A stretch of DNA of 64,000 nucleotides from Prevotella sp. (GTDB lineage Bacteria; Bacteroidota; Bacteroidia; Bacteroidales; Bacteroidaceae). The notes under the pieces were generated by a model. The model saw nothing but the letters and a program-made list of their open reading frames with translations. It was not told the origin of the DNA and searched no databases. Shown one piece after another: positions 48,759 through 59,800 of the stretch. The DNA lies in assembly GCA_017475005.1 (NCBI GenBank), contig JAFVGI010000038.1, forward strand, positions 101,386 through 165,385, read 5' to 3'. Position numbers and translations under genes: made by a program. Numbering within the stretch: the first letter of the stretch is position 1; each line of letters starts with the position of its first letter.

Positions 48759-51700
48759 ACTGCATCTTTGATGCCCGTAATCTCACCATCTACCTTTACT
48801 GCGATGGTAGCAGCAGATGAGTCTCCGGTAAAGTATGCATTGAAAGGATTTACAGTTGTCTCATCGCCTGTTACCTTAGAGAGAGAATTATCAGTCAGGA
48901 CATAAGAATCAGCAGGAACGTTGCCGCTGGCGTATGTTCCCTGGAAGGTGAAACCCTCAAGAGTAATCTGTGGGTCAGCATTTGCAATGGTTACACCGCT
49001 GAAAAGCTTGACGCTGTTGACATCGGCATCAATCTTTATCAGGTAAGGCTCGTTAGCATTCAACTCACTGACTGTAGAGAAGTTCAGAGCATCACTCTCA
49101 ACACTCTTGAACTGTGCCACCGTAGCAGTAGTGCCAAAGGCTGTCTCCAGGTCGCTCTTGCTGACTGCAAACGGCAGTACGATAGTGTTCCAGCTGCCTG
49201 CTGCAATAGCACGATTCAGGACAACGCTACGCTGAACATTATTGTTGGCAGCAATACGACATACATTATATGCGCTATTCTCGCTGAGTTCAAGGTTGCC
49301 ATCATATATCTTCTCAGGAGTGAAGCCAAGACGGGTAACCACGCCTGCATAGAGACTGAGAGCCTCATCGTCGCTAAGCAGACCATTGACGTTAGCGCCT
49401 GTAGCACCAGTTGTATTGTAGTTAGCATTGACAACAGGATCGAAATCATAGATATGCAGGTTTGCTGTTCCAGCAGAAACGCCACCACCCATATTAGTCC
49501 ACTTATACTCCAGATTATCGCCGATTTCGTTCTTCAGATTGAAGAAATAAACCGTTGCAGCAGCACCGCCCCAGTCACGTCCGAGATTTGCAGAGACATA
49601 AGCACGGTCAGTAGCTTTCACAGTACAATCTCTGAATATGAACGCTTCACCAGAGTTACCCTTTTGAGCTGTAATATAAGCCGATGTCTTCTTATCGCTA
49701 TACCCGCCTATTACGAGATTACAGTTGTCAAATACCACCTGACCACCACCGAAGATATAGTCGGTATTACCTACGATATCGCAATCCTTGACATACAGTG
49801 TTCCACTGCCATAGAAAGTATCTTGAGAACCTATGAAGCGACAGTTATAAAGTTGACAACCTGTAGGACTATTTTCAAAGCCAATAGCAGCAGCTCGTTC
49901 TGTAACATCCTTGGCGTCAGCATCCTTATAGCCTGTTTCGCCTGGTTTCAAAGTACGATTATAGGTAATTGAAGCATCACCTACCTGAGTAGCCTGGACT
50001 CCATCTGCAACCTCTTCTTCAGTGTAATACTGATTGAAACTATTCTCAAAGATTATGTTCTCTGCCTTGAAATTATTACCAGTTTTTCTGACAAGCACAG
50101 TAGCGCCCCAACGTGCAGGATTAACTTTCTTAAGACTGTTACGAGTCATTGCACGGTCCTTATCATAGTAACCATCAGAGTTCAAACTATAGTAACTGTA
50201 ACCGATGCCATAGTAGAATGTGACGGTAGCCTTTTCAGCTCCGCTGGTCTTCAATGTTACGTTAGGTTGGTCAACGATAACCTGCTCGCGATAGGTCTGT
50301 CCACTGGTCAGGATGATAACTGGACTAGAGATATTACCCGCCTTGGCAGCAGCCAGAGCGTCTGTGATGGTATTATAGACGTTAGCCGCAACAGCAGCAG
50401 TATTGTCAACAGTAATTTCTGCCTGTGTAGCAGCAGGAACAGCAGGCTCTGGGAAATAGATATTGTGAGAAACTGCAGCATTGACAACCTTGAAGCTCTC
50501 TACAGACAGTGGTGACAAAGTACCCACGCTAGAGCTGATGGTGTAAGTGTCTGGCATAAGATCCTTTGTGTATGATGTAGCACCAGCTTCACAGTTAACT
50601 GTTTCTACATTTTTTGCACCAGTGAAAGTCAGTATGAAAGCCTCAGCAGGAGCATTTGCGATGGTACCTGATACCGTCTGTGCAGAAGCCTCTGATATCG
50701 TAATAACACCAATTTCGCCATCCTCTGACACCGCAACTGACTCAGGAGCGCTGACAATGAATGGTACATCAGCACCAACTCCAATTGTATATACATCAGC
50801 AGGAAGTTTCATATTGAAAGCATTATCAGCAACTGTTGCAGAAAACTCCTGACCATTGCCAGCAGCTTTCAATATAATAGCCTTGCCATTGATGTCGCCA
50901 CCAGAAATAGTACCAGATACCTCATATACAGACACAGGATTAACCTTTATGTTACTGAGATAGCTAATGCCCGTAGCAGTTATCTCTACAGTGTCCCCCT
51001 CTGTTGCAACATAGTATTCGTTGTACAGTTCTCCATTGATGGTGAAACCAGTTTCGCTACCACCAGCATATTTTCCCCATGTTACCTTTGCACCCTCAAA
51101 GACGGGCACTTTGAACATTGTACCATTATTACACTGAGCCCACTGGTCGGTGCGTTTTGAATTATCCAACTTTCCTGCATCAGTATTGATAACCAAAGAA
51201 TAATCACCGACAGTATAGGTATATTCAGGACTCTTCTGAAGTGCGAACTCCTCAGCACCATTGCCCTTGCCAAACTGCCATGTATTAGAATAGCCGTTTT
51301 GAATAACGACAAATGCCTTACCATCTACAGTAATACTCTGGATATAGCCACTTGTTGTACATGTCATAGTGACATTCTCGTCTTTGGTAGTGGTATAGGT
51401 TTGTCCGTTAGTATATGCAACTCCATTGATGGTAAGAGCTGTCGTACTGTATAGCACGAATGATATTGTTGCGCCCTCTGGCACACCAGGGATAGTGAGT
51501 ATTGTACCAGAATTTAGCTGTGCCCAGTCAGCACTATTCTTTCCCAATTTACCTTTGGTTGCATCAACTCCCAGCAGTGGTGCGTTAGCCGCCTCGTCTG
51601 CTGTTGTTGGAGCCAAAGAGCCAGTAGCAGTATTGCCCTCAAAATTCGATGGTGCTTCCATCATTGAGGCAGCAAGGTTATATATCGTAGTAAAATTCTG

Positions 51701-52321
51701 GATTGCGCCATTCGCCTTACCTGAAATAATTACATTAGCAAGAGCCACCTGTTTGTTGGTAGCTAATTTACCAATATATATTCTAACTGCAGTCTCACCA
51801 GTTGTTGCGGTTATCCCTGTTATCGTAGTCAGATCGAAAGACTGATGCTCGCTAGGAGTATCTTCACTATTCTTCCTGATAACAACAGCCTCAGCTACAG
51901 ACGTGGTCGTTGAGCCCTGTATTACCTCAACCCAGATTTTCGGATCACCTGTACCGACCTTCGTGATATCAAAGTCAATAGCAGTCGGTGTTACCGTAAC
52001 ACCAGCAACAGGAGCGAAAGAAAATTCAATGTAGTTATCGTCAATTTTTGTGCGAACATTATCTTTCTTTTCTTTATTTGTGAAGCGAGTATAGGTATTG
52101 CCAAAATAGGTACCTGTAGCCGTTGCATCGACAACAATGTTACTGCCCATCGACCATGATGTCGATGAAATTGCTGCGGCAGGACTTGCGACAGCAGTAC
52201 TTGTCGCGCCGTCTGTCATACTCCATTTAACACTCAGATCTTCATCTGTATAAGTCTGGGCACTTGCCCCAATTACTCCTGCGATGAGTAATGTCAGTAG
52301 GGAAATAAATACTTTCTTCAT
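48746..52321 (-). CDS. CE8 pectin methylesterase with long N-terminal beta-rich region
   Basis: A 1191-aa secreted enzyme that removes methyl esters from homogalacturonan. Signal peptide 1-21. Residues about 22-560 consist of beta-sandwich repeats with no catalytic motif (repeated TIPGVPEGATISFVLY- and TGISYLSNIKVNP-like units), probably carbohydrate binding or spacers. The CE8 right-handed beta-helix occupies about 625-1010: ITDALAAAKAGNISSPVIIL, FENSPTGCQLYNCRFIGSQDTFYG, GNTDYIFGGG and LGRDWGG replacing the common LGRPW. A final domain of about 170 residues follows. The gene stops at TAG inside a heptamer repeat, just before an in-frame T9SS-like tail. It starts 42 bp after a GH28 gene, probably one transcript. 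Confidence 0.9.
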   Translation of the reverse strand: MKKVFISLLTLLIAGVIGASAQTYTDEDLSVKWSMTDGATSTAVASPAAAISSTSWSMGSNIVVDATATGTYFGNTYTRFTNKEKKDNVRTKIDDNYIEFSFAPVAGVTVTPTAIDFDITKVGTGDPKIWVEVIQGSTTTSVAEAVVIRKNSEDTPSEHQSFDLTTITGITATTGETAVRIYIGKLATNKQVALANVIISGKANGAIQNFTTIYNLAASMMEAPSNFEGNTATGSLAPTTADEAANAPLLGVDATKGKLGKNSADWAQLNSGTILTIPGVPEGATISFVLYSTTALTINGVAYTNGQTYTTTKDENVTMTCTTSGYIQSITVDGKAFVVIQNGYSNTWQFGKGNGAEEFALQKSPEYTYTVGDYSLVINTDAGKLDNSKRTDQWAQCNNGTMFKVPVFEGAKVTWGKYAGGSETGFTINGELYNEYYVATEGDTVEITATGISYLSNIKVNPVSVYEVSGTISGGDINGKAIILKAAGNGQEFSATVADNAFNMKLPADVYTIGVGADVPFIVSAPESVAVSEDGEIGVITISEASAQTVSGTIANAPAEAFILTFTGAKNVETVNCEAGATSYTKDLMPDTYTISSSVGTLSPLSVESFKVVNAAVSHNIYFPEPAVPAATQAEITVDNTAAVAANVYNTITDALAAAKAGNISSPVIILTSGQTYREQVIVDQPNVTLKTSGAEKATVTFYYGIGYSYYSLNSDGYYDKDRAMTRNSLKKVNPARWGATVLVRKTGNNFKAENIIFENSFNQYYTEEEVADGVQATQVGDASITYNRTLKPGETGYKDADAKDVTERAAAIGFENSPTGCQLYNCRFIGSQDTFYGSGTLYVKDCDIVGNTDYIFGGGQVVFDNCNLVIGGYSDKKTSAYITAQKGNSGEAFIFRDCTVKATDRAYVSANLGRDWGGAAATVYFFNLKNEIGDNLEYKWTNMGGGVSAGTANLHIYDFDPVVNANYNTTGATGANVNGLLSDDEALSLYAGVVTRLGFTPEKIYDGNLELSENSAYNVCRIAANNNVQRSVVLNRAIAAGSWNTIVLPFAVSKSDLETAFGTTATVAQFKSVESDALNFSTVSELNANEPYLIKIDADVNSVKLFSGVTIANADPQITLEGFTFQGTYASGNVPADSYVLTDNSLSKVTGDETTVNPFNAYFTGDSSAATIAVKVDGEITGIKDAVQSS

Positions 52322-52363
52322 AGTTTTATTTAATTAGGATTAAAAAATATTTTCAAGGAAATT

Positions 52364-53827
52364 TTACTGTACTGTTTTATTCTTCCAAGTGTAGGAGCCG
52401 TTAAATCTCTCCACCATCACGTTCTCAAGGTCTTTGGTTGCCACAGCATTCAACTCTTTCTTCTTGGGGTTCCTAACCTCGAAGCTGCAGTTGTCGAGGA
52501 ATTTTATTCCCTCACAGAAATTCATCTTAATGCCCTTGCTGTGAGTAATCTGCACATTGTCGAAGGTAACGTCCTTCACCGGAGCCTCGGGACGTCCGTA
52601 AATGAAGATGCCGAAATAGTTCTTCGGGCTTCCACTATATTTCGAATATCCCATAACTCTAACATTCTGGAGGAGTACGCCATGGAAACGCGGTGTTGTC
52701 TCCAACAACTCGTCAGGAGCATCAGCAGCATCTTTTGGAGTTCCTGGAATCTTGTCATACCAACTGGTGATGACAAAAGGACTTGCAACATTGAACATAT
52801 TGCAGTTGCGGAACACGATGTTATACACATCGCCACTCCTGTCGCGGTTACTCTTCAGACGAAAGCCACAGTCTGTGCCCAAGAAGTTAAGATCCTCATA
52901 TATGATATCATGCATATTCTTGGTATAACTACCAAGAGAAGCACCATGACCAGCTTTCAGCTGACAGTTCCATACATGCACATACTGGGCATCATTGTCA
53001 CACACGACATTATCATCGCCGGTATCAATATCACAGTCGTAGATATTGACATACTGCGACCAGATGGGGAAACCGTCAGTATTATGTGATGGGTCGTCAG
53101 CTGTAGAAGCAGGATTCTTTATGTTGATGCCATGAGCTGTTGCATGACCACCCTTGCCACTACGACCAATGGTGATATTGGTATTGGGGGCGTTCTGTAC
53201 ACAGAAATTACGGAACAGATAGCGGCTGCCCTGCCAGAAACGTATCATTGCATGGCGTTTGGTAGATTTCTTTGCAGCCTTTGCTGTCTCCACCTGATCC
53301 CACCATGGGGCACCCTGTCCATCAATAATGGATGTGGTACGGCTCTCACCCTCTATTACGATGTCAGAAGCCTCCTTCTTACCTGTAATAAATGGCGCTT
53401 CCATCATGCGATAGCCATTTTCGTCTGTTGGGAAAGTGTCAAAAGCCTTCATCTTCAGCATAGCGCCATCGCAGAGGTGCAACACGGTCTTGCTGCCCAT
53501 CTGGAGGCTACCAGACACGAAGGTGCCCTTTGGTATCACTACCATACCACCGCCAGCTTCGGCAGCAGCATCGAGGGCAGCCTGGATGGCAGCAGTATTG
53601 TCGTCAGACGATGTAGAGGCATTGAAGGGAGCAGCCGTAATGATAAACGTATTGGCTGCCATGAATGACAGAGGCATACCCTGCGGCAGTTGCACAGGAA
53701 TCCACCCTTCCGGAGTATTCTGATTAGCAACTTCTTCTGCCATCGAGAAAGCAATCCGGGCATTCAACTGCTGAGTTGCTGCACAAAGTAACAGCAAACT
53801 AAGTACTTTAAAAAATTGTCGTTTCAT
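52364..53827 (-). CDS. GH28 polygalacturonase-like enzyme
   Basis: A 487-aa secreted glycoside hydrolase that cleaves alpha-1,4-galacturonan by inversion. The signal peptide ends near residue 23 (QQLNARIA). The beta-helix carries all GH28 signatures: HNTDGFPIW (NTDG), DCDIDTGDDNVVCD (catalytic DD), KAGHGASLGS (GHG), and CGFRLKSNRDRSG (RLK for RIK). It ends soon after the beta-helix with no added domain. It shares long identical stretches with the GH28 at 54350-56425, so they are duplicates. It leads the GH28-CE8 transcript. Confidence 0.93.
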   Translation of the reverse strand: MKRQFFKVLSLLLLCAATQQLNARIAFSMAEEVANQNTPEGWIPVQLPQGMPLSFMAANTFIITAAPFNASTSSDDNTAAIQAALDAAAEAGGGMVVIPKGTFVSGSLQMGSKTVLHLCDGAMLKMKAFDTFPTDENGYRMMEAPFITGKKEASDIVIEGESRTTSIIDGQGAPWWDQVETAKAAKKSTKRHAMIRFWQGSRYLFRNFCVQNAPNTNITIGRSGKGGHATAHGINIKNPASTADDPSHNTDGFPIWSQYVNIYDCDIDTGDDNVVCDNDAQYVHVWNCQLKAGHGASLGSYTKNMHDIIYEDLNFLGTDCGFRLKSNRDRSGDVYNIVFRNCNMFNVASPFVITSWYDKIPGTPKDAADAPDELLETTPRFHGVLLQNVRVMGYSKYSGSPKNYFGIFIYGRPEAPVKDVTFDNVQITHSKGIKMNFCEGIKFLDNCSFEVRNPKKKELNAVATKDLENVMVERFNGSYTWKNKTVQ

Positions 53828-54349
53828 TTGTATTGAGAATTGAATTAAACATTCGATTGTTCATATTTTGACAAAAACCATAAAAACCCCTGTCAATGGC
53901 ATAAGTCTTTTTAGACTTTTGTAGCACTTCAAGTAAAAGTGCCATTATAAGTGCACTCATATCTCCCTTTTCCGTGAATTTCTACACCTTCCTTTGTCAG
54001 GTTATGTCCTTGCCAGGCAAAAACCTCGGTTCTACGAACCTGAAAAACACTTTATTCAACCATAACTTTAACGTTAACCTTAACCATTTTTTCTGTTCTA
54101 TAATATTATGATAAACATAAAAGAGTTTTTATATGAAGTTATTGTTTTTTAGCGAAGCGGTGTTTTTGCCGATGAGGGCAGTAAACTGCTGTGAGCAGGA
54201 GTATCAATTTAAGAGATTAAGACTTATAAACTCGCTTATAAAGGATTAAGATATTAAATGGATACATGAGTCCAAAAGACTTAACTGACCTCATCGGGGT
54301 TTTTTCTGTTTTTTTTATTATTCATAAATTTGAAATCTATTTTTTCTGG
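53828..54349. other. Intergenic region with possible small RNA
   Basis: No protein gene. It contains AAGTCT-TTTT-AGACTT near 53910, a GGTTC-TAC-GAACC hairpin at 54032-54044, and a plus-strand candidate RNA ending in a T run at about 54306. Confidence 0.55.
54110..54307 (+). ncRNA. Candidate small RNA with long-range terminal stem
   Basis: CCGATGAGG (54169-54177) is complementary to CCTCATCGG (54289-54297), which is followed by a run of T. Between them are GCAGT-AA-ACTGC and overlapping CTGCT-GTG-AGCAG hairpins and two CTTATAAA motifs. No gene on this strand lies nearby and no consensus promoter is evident. The 5' end is uncertain. Confidence 0.3.
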
Positions 54350-56425
54350 TTATTCGTCCGGGAACTTGCCATTGAGGATGTAATTTACGATGAACATTAC
54401 GTCGGGCATCCCTATTTTACCGTCGAGATTAGCATCAGCATTCTCTAGGTTGAAATAGTCGGCAGAGATGCCGAGGATGTAACCTACCACTAAATTTGCG
54501 TCTGTCATATCGATTTTTCCATCATCGTTAGCATCGCCACGTAGATATGACTGCTCTGCAGTGAGTCTTATATCCCAACATGCCTGGTTGCCACCCGGCA
54601 TAAAAGTAAGTTTACGGGTAACAGGTTTGTCAAAGGTCAGCGTATATATATTCGTGAAGCCATTCTTTCTCGTAACGAAGTGATACGCATCTTCACTATA
54701 GTCCGTACCATTGAGATTTGCCAGCCAGCAGTCACCGGTATCGGAATTGCTATATCCCGTAAACGTGAGTGAAGAGACAGCCATTCCTGCAGGGATATTG
54801 ATGGTGTATTCCACGTCCTTACTATACTTTATGGTATTATAACTGCCATAGCCATATCTTTTATTTGCAGTATTACTGATTGAATAGCCATTCTTGAACA
54901 GATAGCTCGTTATGCTCTCTACGGTTTGGCTGCTGCTATATGTATTACTATTGAATATCAAGCCCTGCACACCAGTTTCCTCCTTCCAACTATATGAGCC
55001 GTCATACTTCTCTTCCATCACATTCTCAAGGCTGGTCGTTGCAACAGCATTCTTTGACGTCTTGTTGGTGTTCTTAACCTCAAAGCTACAGTTGTCGAGG
55101 AATTTTATTCCCTCACAGAAATCCATCTTAATGCCCTTGCTGTGGGTAATCTGCACATTGTCGAAGGTAACATCCTTCACCTTGCTCTCAGGACGACCAT
55201 AAATGAAGAGGCCATAGTAGTTCTTATCGCTGCTCTTGTAGGTTGTGTGACCAGAAACATAAACATTCTGTATCAAGATATCATGGAAACGAGGTGTCGT
55301 TGATATCAGTGGGTCAGGAGATGCCGCAGCTGCTGCAGGGCTATCAGGAAGTGTATCGTACCAACTGGTGATGACGAAAGGACTCGGCACGTTATACATA
55401 AAGCAGTTACGGAAGATGATGTTATATACATCGCCACTCCTGTCGCGGTTACTCTTCAGGCGGAAGCCGCAGTCAGTACCCGTAAAGGTAAGATTCTCGT
55501 ATATGATGTCGTGCATATTTGTCGTATAACTGCCGAAGGAAGCACCATGACCAGCTTTCAGTTGACAATTCCATACATGCACATACTGAGCATCCTCATC
55601 GCAAACAATATTATCGTCACCAGTATCTATTTCGCAGTCGTAGATGTTAACATACTGCGTCCAGATAGGGAAGCCATCGGTATTATGAGAAGGGTCCGTA
55701 GCAGAAGAGGAAGGATTCTTGATGGTAATGTCATGAACAGTTGTATTGCTGCCATTACCATTACGGCCAATGGTGATATTGGTATTAGGAGTATTCTGCA
55801 CACAGAAATTGCGGAACAGATAACGACTGCCCTGCCAAAAACGAATCATCGCGCTGCGGGTAGTCGATTTGCCTGCTGTTTTCGCTGCCTCTACTTGATC
55901 CCACCATGGGGCACCCTGTCCATCAATGATTGATGTGGTACGGCTCTCACCCTCAATCACGATGTCAGACGCACCACTCTTACCGGTAATAAACGGTGAT
56001 GACATCTGGTGATAACCATTAGCATCTGTAGGAAAGGTGCCAATGGCCTTCATCTTCAGCGTAGCTCCTTCGCAGAGATGTAATATCGTCTTACTGCCCA
56101 TCTGGAGACAGCCTGTCAAGAATGTTCCAGCGGGTATTACCACCATACCACCGCCTGCAGAGGCAGCAGCATTGAGGGCAGCCTGAATGGCAGATGTATT
56201 GTCCTCTGATGAAGTGGAGGCATTGTAGGGAGATGCCGTGATATAGAAAGTATTGGCTGCCGTAATAGCAGGCAGACCCTGAGGCAGTTCCACCGCCTTC
56301 CACCCTTCCGGCGTATTTTTATCAACTGCTTCTTCTGCTATAGAAAATGCTATCTGAGCATTCAGCTGTAAGGCAGTCGCACAGAGCAGCAGTAAAAAAG
56401 ATGTTATCAGAAAAGGCCTTTTCAT
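54350..56425 (-). CDS. GH28 polygalacturonase-like enzyme with C-terminal module and dockerin-like repeats
   Basis: About 691 aa from the ATG at 56425, which begins a good signal peptide (MKRPFLITSFLLLLCATALQ); the frame is open 42 bp upstream but those residues are not signal-like. The GH28 beta-helix has NTDGFPIW, DTGDDNIVCD, GHGASFGS and CGFRLKSN. A beta-sandwich-like module of about 110 residues follows (near 510-620: YSKDVEYTINIPAGMAVSSL). The end holds two dockerin-type Ca-binding repeats, GDANDDGKIDMTDANLVV and ADANLDGKIGMPDVMFIV. Dockerin-like tails in this group need not imply a cellulosome. It diverges from the susC gene. Confidence 0.92.
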   Translation of the reverse strand: MKRPFLITSFLLLLCATALQLNAQIAFSIAEEAVDKNTPEGWKAVELPQGLPAITAANTFYITASPYNASTSSEDNTSAIQAALNAAASAGGGMVVIPAGTFLTGCLQMGSKTILHLCEGATLKMKAIGTFPTDANGYHQMSSPFITGKSGASDIVIEGESRTTSIIDGQGAPWWDQVEAAKTAGKSTTRSAMIRFWQGSRYLFRNFCVQNTPNTNITIGRNGNGSNTTVHDITIKNPSSSATDPSHNTDGFPIWTQYVNIYDCEIDTGDDNIVCDEDAQYVHVWNCQLKAGHGASFGSYTTNMHDIIYENLTFTGTDCGFRLKSNRDRSGDVYNIIFRNCFMYNVPSPFVITSWYDTLPDSPAAAAASPDPLISTTPRFHDILIQNVYVSGHTTYKSSDKNYYGLFIYGRPESKVKDVTFDNVQITHSKGIKMDFCEGIKFLDNCSFEVKNTNKTSKNAVATTSLENVMEEKYDGSYSWKEETGVQGLIFNSNTYSSSQTVESITSYLFKNGYSISNTANKRYGYGSYNTIKYSKDVEYTINIPAGMAVSSLTFTGYSNSDTGDCWLANLNGTDYSEDAYHFVTRKNGFTNIYTLTFDKPVTRKLTFMPGGNQACWDIRLTAEQSYLRGDANDDGKIDMTDANLVVGYILGISADYFNLENADANLDGKIGMPDVMFIVNYILNGKFPDE

Positions 56426-56645
56426 CGGTTTAGTATCCAAATATAATATTTTAAGTTTCGCATACACTCAACTTCTAAGGGAGTGATAGAGGAGTGGTAG
56501 TGTAGTGATAGGGACATTAAGATTTGCTGATTGGAGGTTTTGTGAGTGAGGACTTATGTTTTGTCCTTTTCACTCCCTTTTCACTCCCATTACACTCCAA
56601 AGGAAGCAGAGCTTCCGAAAGTTGAATAATATCTTATTTCGGGCG

Positions 56646-56653
56646 CAAAGATA
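56646..56653 (-). promoter_or_regulatory. -7 box for the dockerin-GH28 gene
   Basis: Minus strand TATCTTTG, about 220 bp before the ATG at 56425, so the leader would contain the inverted 11-bp repeats. No good -33 TTTG. Confidence 0.45.
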
Positions 56654-56793
56654 ATAATAATAAATAATGTGTAGGTGGAAAGTTTGTTTGGAAATGAGGA
56701 AAAATGACGATTTCATGGTAAAAAATGAAGATATTGAAAGAAAATACCCCCTAAAACGACAAAAAGGAACTCCCGTAATAATAAAATAATGTG

Positions 56794-56801
56794 TATTTTT
56801 G
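56794..56801 (+). promoter_or_regulatory. -7 box for susC
   Basis: TATTTTTG, 37 bp before the susC ATG. No TTTG is at the expected -33 position, which fits a promoter needing an activator, as is usual for polysaccharide-utilisation loci. Confidence 0.5.
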
Positions 56802-56838
56802 CAAAAATTTTTATTACTAACTTAAATAGATTTAATTT

Positions 56839-59800
56839 ATGTCACTAGAACAAAAGAGTATTCGAACGATGCTACTGTTAGCCCTACTGATGTTTGTGGG
56901 CAGCATAGCAGCCCAGACTGTTAAGGTCAACGTGAAAGACTCGCAAGGTGAGGCAGTCATCGGCGCCAGCGTCCTGGAAGCAGGAACAACAAACGGCGGT
57001 GTTACCGATTTTGACGGTAACTACACGATTAAACTCACAGGAAAGAGTACTAACATCTTGGTGTCATTCATCGGAATGAAAAGTAAGAAAGTCGATGTGA
57101 AAGGAAAAACCTCTGTTGACATTGTGCTGGAAGAAGATGAAAACACCACATTGAATGATGTTGTTGTCATCGGTTACACCACAGTCCGTAAGAAAGACCT
57201 GACAGGTGCTGTTGCCCAAGTTAACGGCAAGCAGATTGAGGACATTCCTGTTACCAACGTCACAGAGGCCTTGACAGGTAAGATGGCAGGTGTGAACGTT
57301 ACTACAACGGAAGGTTCTCCTGATGCAGAAATCAACATTCGCGTGCGTGGTGGCGGTTCTATCTCACAGGACAACTCACCACTGTATATTGTCGATGGAT
57401 TCGAGGTTTCTTCAATTAATGACATTCCATCTTCAGACATTGAGACCATCGACGTCCTGAAGGACGCAGCTTCCACAGCCATCTATGGTGCTCGTGGTGC
57501 TAACGGTGTCATCATCGTCACAACTAAGAGTGGTAAGACCGATGGTAGCGTGCAAATCAACCTCAACGCATCTCTCGGATGGGATAAGGTGGTAAAGGAC
57601 ATCGGTGTTATGGACCCATACAACTTCGCTCAGTATCAGTACGAACTCGCCTCTGGAACACAATTTAGTACAGACAAGGGCAGTTACGGTATCTATTCAG
57701 AGATGGATCAGTGGAAAGGTGCTGAAGGCAGGAACTGGCAGGACATGATATTTGGTCGTACCGGAACTCAAAAAAACATAGACCTCAGCGTTGCTGGCGG
57801 TAACAAGAAATTAAGCTACAATGTTTCTTATGCTCACATCAATAAGGATGCCATAATGCTTGGTTCCGGTTTGGTACGTAATAACATCACTGCCAAGCTC
57901 ACTGGAAATATCAACAAGTGGTTATCTGCTGACTTCAAGTTTGCTCTCTCACACACAAAAGTTGAAGGTTTGGCAAAGGGTACGGATAACAATGAGAGCA
58001 ATGCCACTAATTCGTGGTCAAACAGAAGTATTCGTTACGCTCCAATTAATGCAATTTCCAACGATGGTTCAGACCTTGACGAGGAGTACAGCACACGTGT
58101 TGACCCGCTGACAAGTGTACAAGGAACATCCAAAACATCCAAGCAGCTGAAACACAACTACAACTTCGGTCTGACATGGAAGCCTTGGAAGGGTTGGAAG
58201 TTCAAGACACAGTTCTCTATGGGATGGGATAATAAGGACACTGACGAGGCATGGCTGGCACGTGCCAACAACAACTCTAAGTATGAGAATGCCGGTATGG
58301 GTCTTACTGTCTTCCAGACTGATTACAAGAAGTCCCTTACCAACACCAATACAGCCACTTATGACAAGAAGAAAGTTTTCCTCAAAGATGATAAGCTGAC
58401 AGCGCTCTTAGGTCAGGAATGGAAGCAGACAAAGCAGACAAAGACAGAAGATGTATATACCGGCTATGCCAACGAATACAACACCTTCGACCTTCTCTTC
58501 GACAATACTCAAGCAGCCAAGCCTATGGCTCCATGGAACTACACATATCCCGATGATCGCATGGCATCATTCTTTGGCCAGGTACTCTATACCATCAGCG
58601 ACAAGTACTATCTGAACGCTACCCTGCGTGCCGACGGTTCTTCAAAGTTCGGTGAGGGCAATCGTTGGGGATGGTTCCCTGCAGCACAGCTTGCATGGCG
58701 TATCTCTGAAGAGAAGTTTATGAAGAAGTACGAATGGATTAGCAACCTGAAATTACGTCTCTCTCTGGGTACCGCAGGTAACAACCGTATCGACCCAGGT
58801 CTGCAGGTAACTCAGTACATACAGTCATCCACCACAGGTGCAGCACCTTATTTTGATGAGAATCGCACCACGTATCTGAAGACCAACGGATACCTGTATA
58901 ACCCAAACCTGAAATGGGAGACTACCATCACTCGTAACTTCGGTATCGACTATGGATTCTTCAATGGACGTGTCAATGGTAGCTTGGACATCTACTGGAA
59001 CTCTACCAACGACCTACTGATGCGGTCTCGCGTACAGAGTTCTTCAGGTTACCTGTACCAGTATCAGAACTTTGGTTCAACATCTAACAAAGGTGTTGAG
59101 TTGACTACGAACGTTGTTATCATTGAGAATAAGCGTCTCTCTTTGAACGGCAATCTCAACATAGCTTATAACAAAAACAAGATTACCAAACTGACCAACG
59201 ACGATCCATATCAAAGTTCAAGTTTTGCTGGCTCTACTATTGCTGAATACAACGACTTCTACATTACAGAAGGAGGTCGTCTCGGTGAAATCTGGGGATT
59301 CCAGTACAACGGCTACTATACCGCCGACGAACTGGTACTCGGTGGCGACGGCAAATGGACCACTAAGGACGGTAACAACTACACTTATAGTGAAGCAACC
59401 CTATACCCTGGTGCTCCTAAATATGTTGACCAAAATGGTGATGGCAAGATTGATGCCAAAAACGACAAGGTTCGCCTAGGCAACACTGTTCCAACCTGGA
59501 CTGGAGGTTTCGGATTTGACGCTACATGGAAGAATAGTTGGGGTACTATAGATGCCAACATTTTCTTCAACTACTCACTCGGCAACAAGATTCTGAACGG
59601 TACCAAACTCGCTAACTCTTTCTATGCAGGTTCAAGCGCAGGCTACAACCTCGTTTCAGAGTTCAATGTTGACAACCGTTATGCATGGGTTGACCCGGCA
59701 ACAGGTCTGAATCTCGGCCGACCAAGTCCTAACACAATCATCGCCTACGGTGGTGCCAGTGCTGTAATAGATCGTCTGGGTGAGATTAATGCAGGAAAAG

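Larger units (their letters stand above)
56426..56838. other. Divergent promoter region between GH28 and susC genes
   Basis: A 413-bp spacer. It has GAGTG-type 11-bp units at about 56470-56505, the inverted set TTTTCACTCCC-like at about 56567-56602, a GGAAGC-AGA-GCTTCC hairpin (about 56604-56618), a minus-strand TATCTTTG box (56646-56653) for the GH28 gene and a plus-strand TATTTTTG box (56794-56801) for susC. The AT-rich part between the two boxes could bind a regulator. Confidence 0.7.
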
